Under the pieces are notes generated by a model, which was not told the origin of the DNA, did not search any database, and saw only the letters and a program-made list of their open reading frames with translations. Shown in pieces: positions 12,458-22,851 of a DNA stretch of 64,000 bases (within the stretch, counting starts at the first letter, position 1; each line of letters starts with the position of its first letter). The DNA is from Paramecium sonneborni. Lineage: Eukaryota > Ciliophora > Oligohymenophorea > Peniculida > Parameciidae. The DNA lies in contig CAJJDN010000017.1 in NCBI GenBank assembly GCA_905182985.1, positions 567,775 to 631,774 of the forward strand. Reading direction: 5' to 3'. The position numbers and the translations under genes were made by a program.

Positions 12458-13462
12458 ATGTTTTAAAAAACCAATTAAGTATCACCTATCAGAACCCAAT
12501 CCCCAATCACTATTCATAAATTATCAAATCCATCTGTAAATAACAATTCTACATAAGCTTAATAACCTTAAGCATAATCTTATTATACTAGCTCTAAGAA
12601 TACACCAATTAAACTATAAGAATAAAAATTCGAAATCATTTAATAAGGTTTAAATATTCCTACTCAATCTTAAATATCACCATAGAAACTTAAAATTACC
12701 AATAGTGATTTTGAATTATAAATGTTAAGAAATGAAATTACATTTAGAGATTAAAAAATTTAATCTCTAGAAAAAGCATTAGATTTTGCAAATGAAGATA
12801 GAACTAGATTACGTTCTGTTTTAGAATCTAAATCTATTTTATGTCTTAATAAAGAAAGAGAAATAGCTAAATTATTAGCTGCTATTCATTAGTTAGAATT
12901 TAAGAGAAATGAAAATTAAATTATCAAAGAACTCTAAACTTAAATTGAGACTTTGAAATAATTTATTCAAGAAAATGCTTTAAATAGATAAAGTTTTAAA
13001 AGTGAGGATACTATTAATCTTAAAAATAAATTAAATACTATCTAAGATCAATTAAATTAATCCATTAGATAAAACGAATCACTTCAATAATATGTTAGTG
13101 ATCTTATGAAATAAAATAAAGAATTATCTTAAAAATATTAAGATAAATTTTTAGAATGCCAATAACTTTAGATTTAAATTGATTAAACATCAATTTATCA
13201 TCATGACTTAAAAGAAAATAGTGCATAAGTTGATATTCATAAAAATAACATCAATAATAATAATCATTCTTAATAAAAATAATTAAATTAAGTCGATTAA
13301 CAGAATGAAATATAAAAGTTCTTATCCTAAATTAAACAACAATATTTGGAAGAATCACCAAAAAGAGATATTGATGAATAAGAACCAATTAATGTTTATA
13401 GACCAATTTACAGTTTTTAATCTACAGAAGACATCCATAAAATTGAAAGATTAAATAAGTGA
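12458..13462 (+). CDS. Coiled-coil protein with disordered N-terminus
   Basis: One open frame of 334 residues without introns. Residues 1-85 are rich in Pro, Ser, Thr and Gln (SPIRTQSPITIH). From about residue 90 a long heptad-rich helix follows (LQMLRNEITFRDQKIQSLEK, RLRSVLESKSILCLNKEREI), interrupted by Asn/Gln-rich stretches, to about residue 290. The alternative ATG at 12421 lies in another frame that closes soon. A structural or cytoskeletal role is only a guess. It converges with the RING-H2 gene, with 31 bp between stops. Confidence 0.6.
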
Positions 13463-13493
13463 ATCTATTATTTTAGTAACTATTTTATATATA

Positions 13494-14033
13494 TCAATTT
13501 ATTTTTGCTCTGCAGACTGGACAAGAATTGTTTATCTTTAACCATTATGTCAAGCAATCTTTATGAAAATCATGACAACAATTCATTGATAATTCCACTT
13601 CATCAATCTTAAAGTCTTCCTAACATATATAACAAGTTTTTTATTAATCTTCTATGCTTACAATATGTTCTTTTAAACTATTTATTTATAATTCAGTTGC
13701 ACCTTACTATTGTTCTTCTAAAAAAAATATATTCTCTGTAAAAAGAGCTAGAATATTTACTAAATCAGAAATCTCACTAAGATTTTATATCCAATTAGTT
13801 TATCTCCTGTACTCTTATGCTTCAGGAGATACATAAATTTCAAAAGATTTTAATTCTGATTAGTTAATTTCCTAAGTCATTTATTCTAATGGACTATCGC
13901 ATAATATACAATATTCCTGTTAATTCTCTTCTTATTGATAACTTCTTTAAATTATTTCCATTTTACAAAGATGACACCAGTAATTTTCAAAAGAATTTCT
14001 TCTTTCAAATGCACTTCTTAAAACTTAAAACAT
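13494..14033 (-). CDS. RING-H2 E3 ubiquitin ligase (RNF115/126-like architecture)
   Basis: A single-exon frame of 179 residues. Near the N-terminus a C4 zinc ribbon is visible (WCHLCK ... YCILCD, residues ~19-50). The C-terminus is a RING-H2 finger with the order C-x2-C (CYICQED), C-x-H (CCHDFHKDC) and C-x2-C (SCPVCRAK), ending almost at the last metal ligand. A zinc ribbon plus C-terminal RING-H2 is the layout of RNF115/RNF126-type ligases, which use the ribbon for ubiquitin or client binding. Activity is therefore inferred to be E3 ubiquitin ligase in cytosol. No membrane helix. Confidence 0.82.
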
Positions 14034-14209
14034 TTTTCGTTAATTTATAAAATTTTAATAATTATAGGTTTGAGATTTATATATATATATATAAAATTAC
14101 GTTAATAAAATATTGTAACATAAATTTATTTATTAAAATTCTATCTAATTTTACATTCAAATCTAGCTTTATAATTCTACATTAACTTAGCATAATTTAG
14201 TAAATCTTA

Positions 14210-14850
14210 ATGTAGTTTTTTGAAATAAAATTGGTAAACAAAATTTAAATTTAATTATTTACTATCTTATTAAATATTTTTTGCTTAGAATGTTAAAAAT
14301 TATCAAATATTTTATATAGACTATCAATCGAATTCAGAGTATGATAGAGATGAAATTATTTGGTTCGATAAGAATTTTTATTAGTTCAATATTAATCCCC
14401 AAAAAATAAAAGTGTTCATTAAGGATTATTTATTGTTAAAATATTTATTTAACATTTTCATTTAAATAGGATCACTTTAGATTTTTGGTTGTAGATGGAT
14501 ACTAGCCTATTTTATAAATATATTCAGATTTGAATTGTAGCAATAAATTATTAGAAACTTTTATTAATTATCAAAAATATAAAATTGATTTATAAAATTG
14601 ATTCTTCTTTATAACAGTTATTCAAATAATAGTTGGTTCTCTTTTATATTTATAGTATATTTTAATAATAAATTAAATAAAACTACATAGTAATGTTAGA
14701 AATAAAGAAGAACATTATTATTATATATAAAGATAAATGATGGATACTTTTAACAAAATTACTCATATTTAAATAAACTATTAAGATGGAGATTTTAAAT
14801 ATGAATTGGAATATGAAAATAAATTTCAGTTGTTTGTTTCTTAAGATTGA
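14210..14850 (+). pseudogene. Membrane-anchored protein frame interrupted by one TGA
   Basis: Coding-like segments lie in order: an N-terminal part (NVKNYQIFYIDYQSNSEYDR, DEIIWFDKNFYQFN), a middle part (DHFRFLVVDGYQPILQIYSD), a hydrophobic helix (FFFITVIQIIVGSLLYLQYI) and a C-terminal part (THIQINYQDGDFKYELEYE). The middle and C-terminal parts share one frame but are split by a TGA at 14599-14601, just before the helix, in a place where Trp would fit; no GT donor allows an intron to remove it. It may be a decayed gene or a recoded stop. Two upstream introns of ~55 nt would be needed, longer than usual here. Its end overlaps the convergent gene by 25 bp. Confidence 0.4.
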
Positions 14851-15271
14851 GCTGAATTCAATCCTACTCCTAGTACTTTTTCCATTTCAAATACTCTATG
14901 ATCTAAAAGATTGGCTGATTTCTTGATTCTTGCTTTTTCATTTTTTAAGTTGTCAACTTAATTATTTAATTCATTTATTTCAGTATTTGCTTCTTCAGCT
15001 AATTTTCTAAAATTACGAGTGAAATCAGCTATCTCTTCAATAAAGCTTGTTGATGTTTCATCATTAATTGATGATTAAAGATATGATTCATGAATGATTT
15101 CCTATCTCAACATCTATAATTCTTTCTTATCTTTTTCTAATTCATGTAGTAGATATTCTAACATTATCTAGTTTTAATTACTAATACATTTAATTTTTCT
15201 TCATGTTCAGTCATTGGCAGATTCATTGAATTTTTTTAGAACAGTTATAAGGCATCTTTATAGGATTACAT
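14826..15271 (-). CDS. Short coiled-coil protein
   Basis: The gene gives 141 residues after removal of a 20-nt intron (15168-15187). Almost the whole chain is helical and heptad-like: HEEKLNIMLEYLLHELEKD, SFIEEIADFTRNFRKLAEEA, TEINELNNQVDNLKNEKARI. The most upstream in-frame ATG (MQSYKDALQLFQKN) was used as start because the frame is coding-like from there. The general look (a C-terminal helical bundle of about 140 residues) would fit a nuclear-pore, kinetochore or ciliary subunit, but no family can be named. Confidence 0.6.
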
Positions 15272-15387
15272 TGAGTTATTTAACTTAATTAAATAAATAT
15301 ATATATATATTATATATTATATTTAAAACTTGTATTAGTGATAAATTTGATATTAAATCAATCAATGAATAAATATAAAATAATCTA

Positions 15388-16329
15388 TCATTATTATTAA
15401 TCATTGAACATAGAATTATTTTATATTATCAATGAGAACAAATTAGATATTGTGTTTCGACCAGTTGATTCAAAAGTAAAGATTAAGTTTTAATTTTAAT
15501 TTTATCTTTACAAAATTAAGTAATTTATAAAACTTGTCTAATGTGATTATAATTGTTCTAGGTATCTTAGATAATTTGATAACAAATCTTCATTAAGACT
15601 TGGTTAATATAATAAAATATCTTATAAAATAAATTTATACCTTTCCTATTTGTAAACAGTCCTAAAGTAGATAATCTTGGTGATTACATTGATATATATT
15701 CATCATATACTTTATTATATCCTTAATAATGAATCAATATTTGATTTTCTTTTTTTTATTTAATGTTCAAAATCTTACCTACACACCATATATGTTCAGA
15801 ATCTAAAACATCTATTAAATCTCCTATATTAAAATTATAAATTTTCTTTTTAGCTTTCCATTCTTTTAATACTTATTTACGAGAATAATAATTATCAATA
15901 TGTTTTTAAGAAGATATAATTACTTAAGATTATATAAAATTATCTATTGTTTTACAATATACAAATTATAACCCTTTAATTGTGGCAAAACAACAAGGAC
16001 ATTTCTAAAATTTGAGACAAATAAATACATGACTTTTTAATAAATGTTCAAATATGCACAAATAACAAAATGAATGTCCACAGAATGTTATTGTAAACTT
16101 TTGAAAATAATCTTAACATAATTTACATCTTAAATTCTTTTCTATAAATTATCCATCTAATTCAAAAACTTAAATTTAGTCAAAAAATTATACTGTTCTG
16201 TTTCATGCTATTATAATAATGTTCAATTGAGGGTTTCCTTAATTTAGATATTAATTTAATTTTTAATTATTGTTCATCTGTAAATTTAGCTGTCTTTAAT
16301 TCTTTCTAGTATTCTATATTTAAAGTCAT
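15388..16329 (-). CDS. RING finger plus Tudor-knot/chromo-barrel protein
   Basis: Introns at 16169-16193 (25 nt) and 15621-15640 (20 nt) give 298 residues. Residues ~55-125 form a RING-like zinc finger (LRCKLCQDYF, FCGHSFCYLC, KCPCC). After a helix, residues ~175-235 look like a Tudor-knot/chromo-barrel: FNIGDLIDVLDSEHIWCVGK, then ILIHYQGYNKVYDEYI, with the aromatic W and Y residues typical of that fold (compare MSL3/MOF-type barrels). The last ~50 residues are Asn/Gln-rich. Such a combination suggests a ubiquitin ligase that reads chromatin or RNA; this is inference. The 3' end depends on the second intron. Confidence 0.72.
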
Positions 16330-16665
16330 TTTTAAATGAGAGAATTAATAAATTATATAAAAATATATTACAATTTTTAAATATAAATTTTTTAAACATT
16401 TATATAAAACACATCATTCTATTTTCTTTATAAATATCAATTTAATTTTTATTTTATAGTATAAATAAATAAAACAAAACAAAATGAAAGGAATAGAAAT
16501 TTGAAAAAAATAATAATTAAATTTAATGAATGAACATCAAAACCTTTGAAAGGTAATCATCAGAAAATATCTATTTGTATTAATTTATGGATTATATTAT
16601 TGACTTACAAACAATATATTAAATTTAATTTATCATCTTAAAACTTTTTTAGTTAGATCATACAT
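16330..16665. other. Divergent intergenic region
   Basis: These 336 bases separate the start codons of two divergent genes. The sequence is nearly all A and T with no coding-like frame longer than a few residues and no recognisable RNA gene. It presumably holds both promoters, but no motif can be singled out by eye. Confidence 0.5.
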
Positions 16666-17532
16666 ATGAGAATTGCATAATAAAGCAAATCGTGTCAAAT
16701 GCTTTAACAAAAAAAATTTTTCACTTTTGATGAATAAGAATAAATTAATACAGCAGAAACAACACCTAATTCTTCTGGGAATTAAGAAAAACCGTAATTA
16801 GTGAAATATAGAAATCAAATACCCCCTGATTCTTAAACTGCAAGAGAGCTTCATGAAGCATCAATCTAATCACATTGGTATGTAGAAACACCTTAAGAAT
16901 ACTTAGATAAACGTATTGTAAAGCTCAAGAAACAAAAATGTATATATTATATATATGATTATTTATAGATGAAAAAGTTGTTGTATTAGATCTGGATGAG
17001 ACATTAATTTATCATAAGCATAATAAGACTTAAGTTCGACCCTTTTGTCATGAATTCTTATTAAGATTATCAAGGATTTGTACTTTAATACTTTTCACTG
17101 CTGCTAAAAAAGAGCATGCAATAAACGTAATTTAATTGATATATTTAAAGATGTTAAAAATAATAGATCCAAATAAAAAGTTTTTTAAAGCCATATGTAC
17201 ATCAGAACACATGGTTGGAAATGTTAAAGATTTGAGAATTTTTCAAACTGATCTCAAAGATATTTTAATTGTTGAAAATTCTCCTAAAAAATTTATGTAA
17301 ATTTATTATATAAAATAGTGCTTAAATCAATAATGGTATTCCAATCTTACCTTTTGAAGGCCAATAAACAGATAACTAACTTGAACTTTTACTTTCATTT
17401 TTAGAAATAGTTTTATTAGTTGATGACGTACGTCTTTAATTGGCAAACATCTTTAAATTATAATCTTTTTATAAAGAACTAAATGGAAAATAGGCTATAA
17501 TTAAGTTATATAATCCTAATAAAATTGATTGA
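16666..17532 (+). CDS. FCP1/SCP-like phosphatase (HAD superfamily)
   Basis: Three introns of 29, 24 and 22 nt give 263 residues with a clean reading frame. The nucleophile motif of CTD phosphatases is intact: VVVLDLDETLIYHK (DxDxT) near residue 100. Further HAD features follow: ILFTAAKKEHA (motif II T), ICTSEHMVGN, KDLRIF..DLKDILIVENSP and a C-terminal LLVDDVRLQLANIF stretch. Family members dephosphorylate Ser/Thr in the RNA polymerase II C-terminal domain or other nuclear substrates; the exact substrate is unknown here. The HAD domain is preceded by a Gln/Pro-rich N-terminus. Two in-frame ATGs (16666, 16699) are possible; the upstream one is given. Confidence 0.8.
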
Positions 17533-17595
17533 CTTATAATTTGTAATCATTTATATTTATAATTTCTAATCATTTTTATTTATACTTAATAAAAT

Positions 17596-18599
17596 ATGTC
17601 AGATTATTATTTTTATAAACAAGAAGAGAAGCTTAAATCTAATAGAAAATCGATTAAATTTATATCAGATACAGAAGATACAAATTCTCATCCTTAATTA
17701 AGAAATGCATAACGGTTTTTGTAATTATGTAATTATAGAAAGTCAGTCGTAAACCTAAGATAATTAAAGAATTAATTTAGCTTCCTTAACCATAAATTCA
17801 ATATGTTTCTTCTGTATTTATTCAGAATATTTCGAGTTTGTACCTGAACCCATTGCAATACCAGAGGCTATTAAAAATATTGATAAAAAAATATAGGCAT
17901 ATCGTAAATTAATGGAATTATCAAAAAAATAAAAAGAATTATAGGAATCATTAATAAATATAGAAGAAGATGGATTTGTTTAAAAATAAATGGTTGATTT
18001 TTTGACCAATCCAAATATACAATTATAAAATTAATAAGATAATGATAATGAAGAAAAATAAAATTCAGTTTAAAAAAGTGAAGATGAGAAATATAAAAAT
18101 TAACCAGATACATCTTAATAAGAAAGTTTTAAGGCTCCTAGAAAATAATACTATTCTGAATCTGTAAAAAATCGAGATAGTATATATGATAATATGATTG
18201 AACGACTCTACCAAAAAAGATAAAATCCAGCTATGTTTGCAGTAATAATTAAATATTTTAATAATAATTAGAAACTTAAGAAAAAACCTCCTGTTTTGAA
18301 TATAACATCAAAAAATAAAATATAATCAGGAAGTGGAAGGATGGATATAGAAGAACATAAATTAAGAGTTTATAATAGAGAGAATGTTCCAACTATGCCA
18401 GAATTAATAATTCCAACTTTTATGATTAAAAAAGATTCCATGGCAAAAAATATACTTGCATATTTAGTATTTATATTGATTTAGTTTATAGAAAGATTAT
18501 TCACCAATTTATAGATAATAGAATCATAATGAATATCCAAAATGTGTATAAAATATTTTAGAAGAAGAGGAAGATGGTAAAAACAATTAAAAAAAATGA
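17596..18599 (+). CDS. Hypothetical protein with charged helical middle
   Basis: Four introns (32, 23, 30 and 25 nt) restore one frame of 297 residues. After a polar N-terminus (MSDYYFYKQEEKLKS) there is a short conserved-looking block (PQPQIQYVSSFVPEPIAIPE), a helical Lys/Gln/Glu-rich section (YRKLMELSKKQKELQE) and a second conserved-looking block near the end (NVPTMPELIIPTFMIKKD) before an acidic tail. The two Pro-rich blocks look like interaction motifs. No known domain recognised. It converges with the DHHC gene, 80 bp apart. Confidence 0.6.
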
Positions 18600-18679
18600 A
18601 TAAAAATTTATTTAAAAAACATAACACAATTAATTTATTAATTTAATAAATAACAATATAAGAAATATATATGCTTTGA

Positions 18680-19704
18680 TCAATCCTGCAATTAACTGTT
18701 AATTTAAGGATTTATTGTATGAGAACTGCATTTTCTTTTTGAGTTCTTATCAGGAATAGAATCAGAATCTCCTTCAATTTCTACATTTTGTTATTTTATT
18801 TGACTTTATTCTTCATTTGATTTTATTTCAATTTTTTATTTATTGTTATTTTGATCATCTTCTTAATCTAATCTTGGATTTACTTAAGCTCTTTTAGTTT
18901 TTTTTGAACTACAACTAATTATAATATAATTAGAAATATTACCAAAATCTTTGAGGAGTTTCTATTTAAACTTGTTATTAAAATCTTTATTATCTATTTT
19001 ACATAATCCATGCATATGTTGTAATTCCTTTAAATTTTAACCAGAAATGAAAAATCATTAAATTAAAATTGAGCATAAATAAGAGACTAACAAGGCCAAG
19101 ATTTATCCAAATCCATATCATCATTTTGGGAGATTCAAAAAAATAGGAGAAAACAGCAAAAATAATAAAGATAACTCCAAATAGAGAAACAAAAACTAAT
19201 AATTTGAAGAATTCTTTATAATTTTTTTTGCCAACACAATTATTTAACCATTTGCAATGATGATCAAAGTCTGATACGCATCTGTATTTTATAAATATTT
19301 ACCTTTCACAAACCTTACAATGTTTAGTTGTACCACTAACATAACTATCACAATATTAACAAAAATAATCATAGAGCTCTTATTCTTATCCACTAAATTT
19401 AAATGAACAATAGATACTTATTAAGACCATTTCTTTACTAGATAATAAGATCATCTGTTGGATCTATGTAGGATGTTTTAAAAGCATAGATAAATATCAT
19501 AAAGGCCAAAAAGTAGAATAAAGATGCTAAAATAATCTGGTTAACAAATTTTCTTACTTATACTATTAAATTAGTAATTGGAATTATTGCAATGGAGACA
19601 CAACATAATAACTGAATGAAAAATATCAAAGTAAACACTTAGAAAGGGTGTTTTGGTCTAGTAAAACCATTTATAATTTTATGTTCTCTAGTGTTAGTAA
19701 TCAT
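18680..19704 (-). CDS. DHHC protein S-acyltransferase (palmitoyltransferase)
   Basis: Introns of 25, 21 and 28 nt give 316 residues. The Cys-rich catalytic domain is complete: [19 protein letters not shown] followed by [16 protein letters not shown], with the DHHC active site near residue 130. Two membrane segments precede it and two follow, and the post-TM motif ITTYAWI (TTxE-like) is present with Ala in place of the usual Glu. The C-terminal ~90 residues are charged and Gln/Asn-rich. The enzyme transfers palmitate to cysteines of membrane proteins, probably at Golgi or plasma membrane. All frame changes are explained by introns. Confidence 0.88.
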
Positions 19705-19782
19705 TAAATTAAATTAATGAAGATTCTTCGTAAGGTGAAATTCTTGATAATTGATTTTATTATATGATAATTAATATCAATA

Positions 19783-20935
19783 TCATCTTCCAGACCATGA
19801 AGCAACTTATTTTTTGAACATAATAATGACTTCATCAAGAATGGCATTTTCTTCTTATCTTTTAGCTTTGGCTTCAGCATAATCAGCTCTTTTAGATTCT
19901 AAATCAGCTTAAGCTTAATCTAAAGCATCTTGAGATTCTTATAAGATAATCTTTGATTTAGCTTATTATGCAAAAGCAGCTTAGATTTACTAAAATTATA
20001 TAGATATATATTAAATTACAGTAGCAGTTCTGTCAGCAAAGACTTATTTTCTTTCATATTCAACTTCTAATGAAGAAATTTCAGCTTCAGATAATGAAAC
20101 CCATCCAGCTAATTCCCATGATGCATTAATTTCATTTTATTTTAAGTTTTCTAATGAAGCTTCTAATTCAGATTCTAATCCTTCAAGAACACTCAAGACT
20201 TTTTCAGCTAAAGTATTTCCTTAACCGGATGTTGTTCCTTCCTTTAAAAATATAATATTCTTTTTATACTTCTTATGAATTAGCTAAAGCTAAAAAGGAT
20301 TTAATTTAATGGTCTTAAAATAAATTACTATATTATTTCAATTTCTCAGCAACAGATTATGCTTTAACTTATGTAAATTCAAATGAGTCTCCATTTATAA
20401 TATAACCAGCTACATCTTATTTCAATAATCTAATGACTTCAAGAGCTTCTTGATTGTGTTTTATTGATTTAACAAAAAGTTAATTACTAAAGCATTAATT
20501 ATCTTATAATGCATCAACTTTTCTTGCAATTTCATCTCTTCTAGCTTCATTCCATGCCAAATAATTCTTTGTTTATTTTAGAACCTCTTCATAGTTAGCT
20601 CTATTCTCTATTGCTTAATTAAAAAGTTTTTAGTTAAGACTTTTAATCTTTGTGAATTATTCAATAGTTCTAAATTTATTATTATTATTATTTACTATGC
20701 TCCAACCCATTCATCTGTTTCATTCTTTTAATCTGCAGCAAATTGAGCATCAATATTTGATTGCTTCAAATCATTTAGTAATCCAAAAACTGTATCAATA
20801 GCATCACTTGCTTTTGTTCCAGTCTATCATCCTAAGCAATAATCTTACTTATAATAATGCAAGGATTTAATCCTATGTCTTTGAACCATAACTTGTTGCT
20901 GCAAGAGCGAATAAAACAACAATAATGAATTTCAT
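19783..20935 (-). CDS. Trichocyst matrix protein (TMP family precursor)
   Basis: Four introns (25, 23, 28 and 30 nt) yield 348 residues. It starts with a signal peptide (MKFIIVVLFALAATSYGSKT) and continues as Ala/Gln/Glu-rich amphipathic helices, ending with LESKRADYAEAKAKRQEENA and ILDEVIIMFKKQV, the typical C-terminal block of trichocyst matrix polypeptides. These proteins are sorted into regulated secretory granules, proteolytically processed and crystallised as the expandable trichocyst core. The low-complexity helical pattern and the secretion signal together make the call; which TMP subfamily (T1, T2, T4) is uncertain. It also is the best organismal marker for Paramecium in the window. 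Confidence 0.85.
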
Positions 20936-21109
20936 ATAATTATTAATCAAAAACGTACTCTCATTAAAAACGATAAATATATACAAAAATTATCCCCATA
21001 ATCTACTCTTTAAATACAAATTTAAATAATTATAATTTATTAATCAAATCCCTATCAATCATTGATATTGGTTATCCCTAAATGAACTTGTATCTGCCTG
21101 GGATTTACT

Positions 21110-22541
21110 TCAATTAATTTTTATTTTTATATGTACATGACCAAGTTAAGATTTCCAATTTATTGGTGGAACTCCTTAATTCATTTTTGAAAAGAGTATC
21201 CTTAGCAGTTTCTTTTTCTCCTCTAAATCCAAATCATTTATATCATACTATTTAATTCCAAACTTTGAGATTTCTATGATATATCTGTAATCTACTGTTC
21301 TTTAAATTTTTATTCTTTTTCTTAATCTCAATTTTAACTTAATCTATTGCCTAAAGGAAAAATTATTCTATATCTGATCGCTAATCTAAAATCATTTAAG
21401 CTAAAGTCTTTACTGTCTTCAATTCTTTTGTTCTTTAATGAAGAAGATGTCTCAAATTTCTTAATTACATTTCTAATTCTTAAACTTTTGTGCTACTCTA
21501 ATGCTTTATTATTTCAATCTCTTTCGTCTATTTTGTAACTTTCTAATATTTGAATCATATTATTGTTACATTTCCAATATAAGATTTCAAATATTCAATT
21601 TTTTCTTTCAATTACTTTATTTTTATGATTTATTTATGATTTATCATTTAATATCTAATTATATATATCTAATTTTATACTATTAAGCTTACTCTTCCTT
21701 TATACTTAGATTTAATTTATAATTTATATTTTCCTGTCAAAAGGTTTCTTTATCTTTTTAATTTATTTGCAATGTTCTTTCATATTCCAACAATTCACTC
21801 TTTATTTTTTCATTTCCTTAAGTATTCCATCATATTTAGCAGCTACTTTTTCTTCTGCTAATTTATTTGCATTTCTTTATACATCTTCTATCTTAGTATT
21901 ATTAACATTTGTCAAATTTTGAGTGTACTTTAGAAAGTTTTTATTATGCTTTGCTTGATTCATCTAAATGAGCATAATCTTTTTTCATCATTTCCTCTTT
22001 TAAATCATGAATTTCTTTTATTAAATTTTCTTTTTCTTCCTAAATATATATATCTACTTTAAATTAACTCCACTTTTTCATTATAATTCATCTTTATGTC
22101 TAATTTCTAATTCAGTTTTCTCTTTTTCCAAATCTAATTTTTTCAATAATAAAATTACATCTTATTTTTTCATCTTTTCTTTATATGACACTTTCTATTT
22201 CTTCAGTTATTTATTTTTTTAAATGTTCATATTACTATAATAGTGCATTTTATTCACTCTCTTTTTTATTATATCAGATTCCATTTTTAAAGTTAAAGCC
22301 AACTAAACATTATTTCATATTTGCTTTACATTTTATTCATTTGTTATTCTGACATTTTCATTTAATTTATAAATCTTTTTCTATAACTCCTCTATACAAT
22401 CTTATATAACTTAAATTTCAATTAATAAATGAGAATGATCTCTATTGTATTTTTTAAAAACAATTTTTACAATTTTTCTAGTGCTTTCTTTTCAGCTTTT
22501 GTAAATTCTACTACTTCAATTAATTATTTTTTCTTTGCCAT
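21110..22541 (-). CDS. BBOF1: Basal body-orientation factor 1-like coiled-coil protein
   Basis: The start MAKKKQLIEVVEFTKAEKKA is followed by long coiled coil (IQVIQDCIEELQKKIYKLNE, SEQNALLQQYEHLKKQITEE, LEKEKTELEIRHKDEL) through several ~25-nt introns, not all placed exactly. The C-terminal block DINDLDLEEKKKLLRILFSK followed by MN matches the conserved C-terminus I know from BBOF1 (CCDC176). The family organises or aligns motile-cilium basal bodies, which fits a heavily ciliated cell. Size (~430 residues) agrees with the family. The DUF4515-type coiled coil alone would be weak; the C-terminal block decides. Confidence 0.65.
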
Positions 22542-22851
22542 TTTTTAATATATTTATAAAAAAGATAGAAAAATATAAATATTAATTAGAAATTATGTTA
22601 AAAAAAATATCAAAAATCAAATACTTATTATATTGTTAAACAAACTAATAATTAAATTTGAAAAGATAAATGATTTAATATATATATTTTGTCTTAGCTC
22701 TTTTACTTAAATCTGTAATATTTAAACTTATACTTTATATTAAATTTTATAATTTATTAAAAATATTATGAAAATTTGACCAAAAAATGAGTTCGTTAAT
22801 AATTATAATGACAGAAATTTCAGCATCTATATAGATTAATAATAATAATAA
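22542..22851. other. Divergent intergenic region
   Basis: About 310 bases between the start codons of the BBOF1-like gene and the helicase gene. The sequence is A/T-rich; a short frame beginning at 22788 (MSSLIIIMTEISASI) closes after about 22 codons. Nothing else is seen. Confidence 0.45.

Noticed and set aside
14070..14095. AT dinucleotide run as a telomere or origin
   Set aside because: It is a short simple repeat; no telomeric G4T2/G3T3-type repeats occur in the window.
17871..18113. Hydrophobic open frame on the minus strand
   Set aside because: It is antisense to a charged helical section of the gene at 17596-18599, whose composition makes the complement look hydrophobic.
19000..19060. 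Frameshift in the DHHC gene
   Set aside because: A 28-nt GT..AG intron joins the two frames and the total length becomes a multiple of three.
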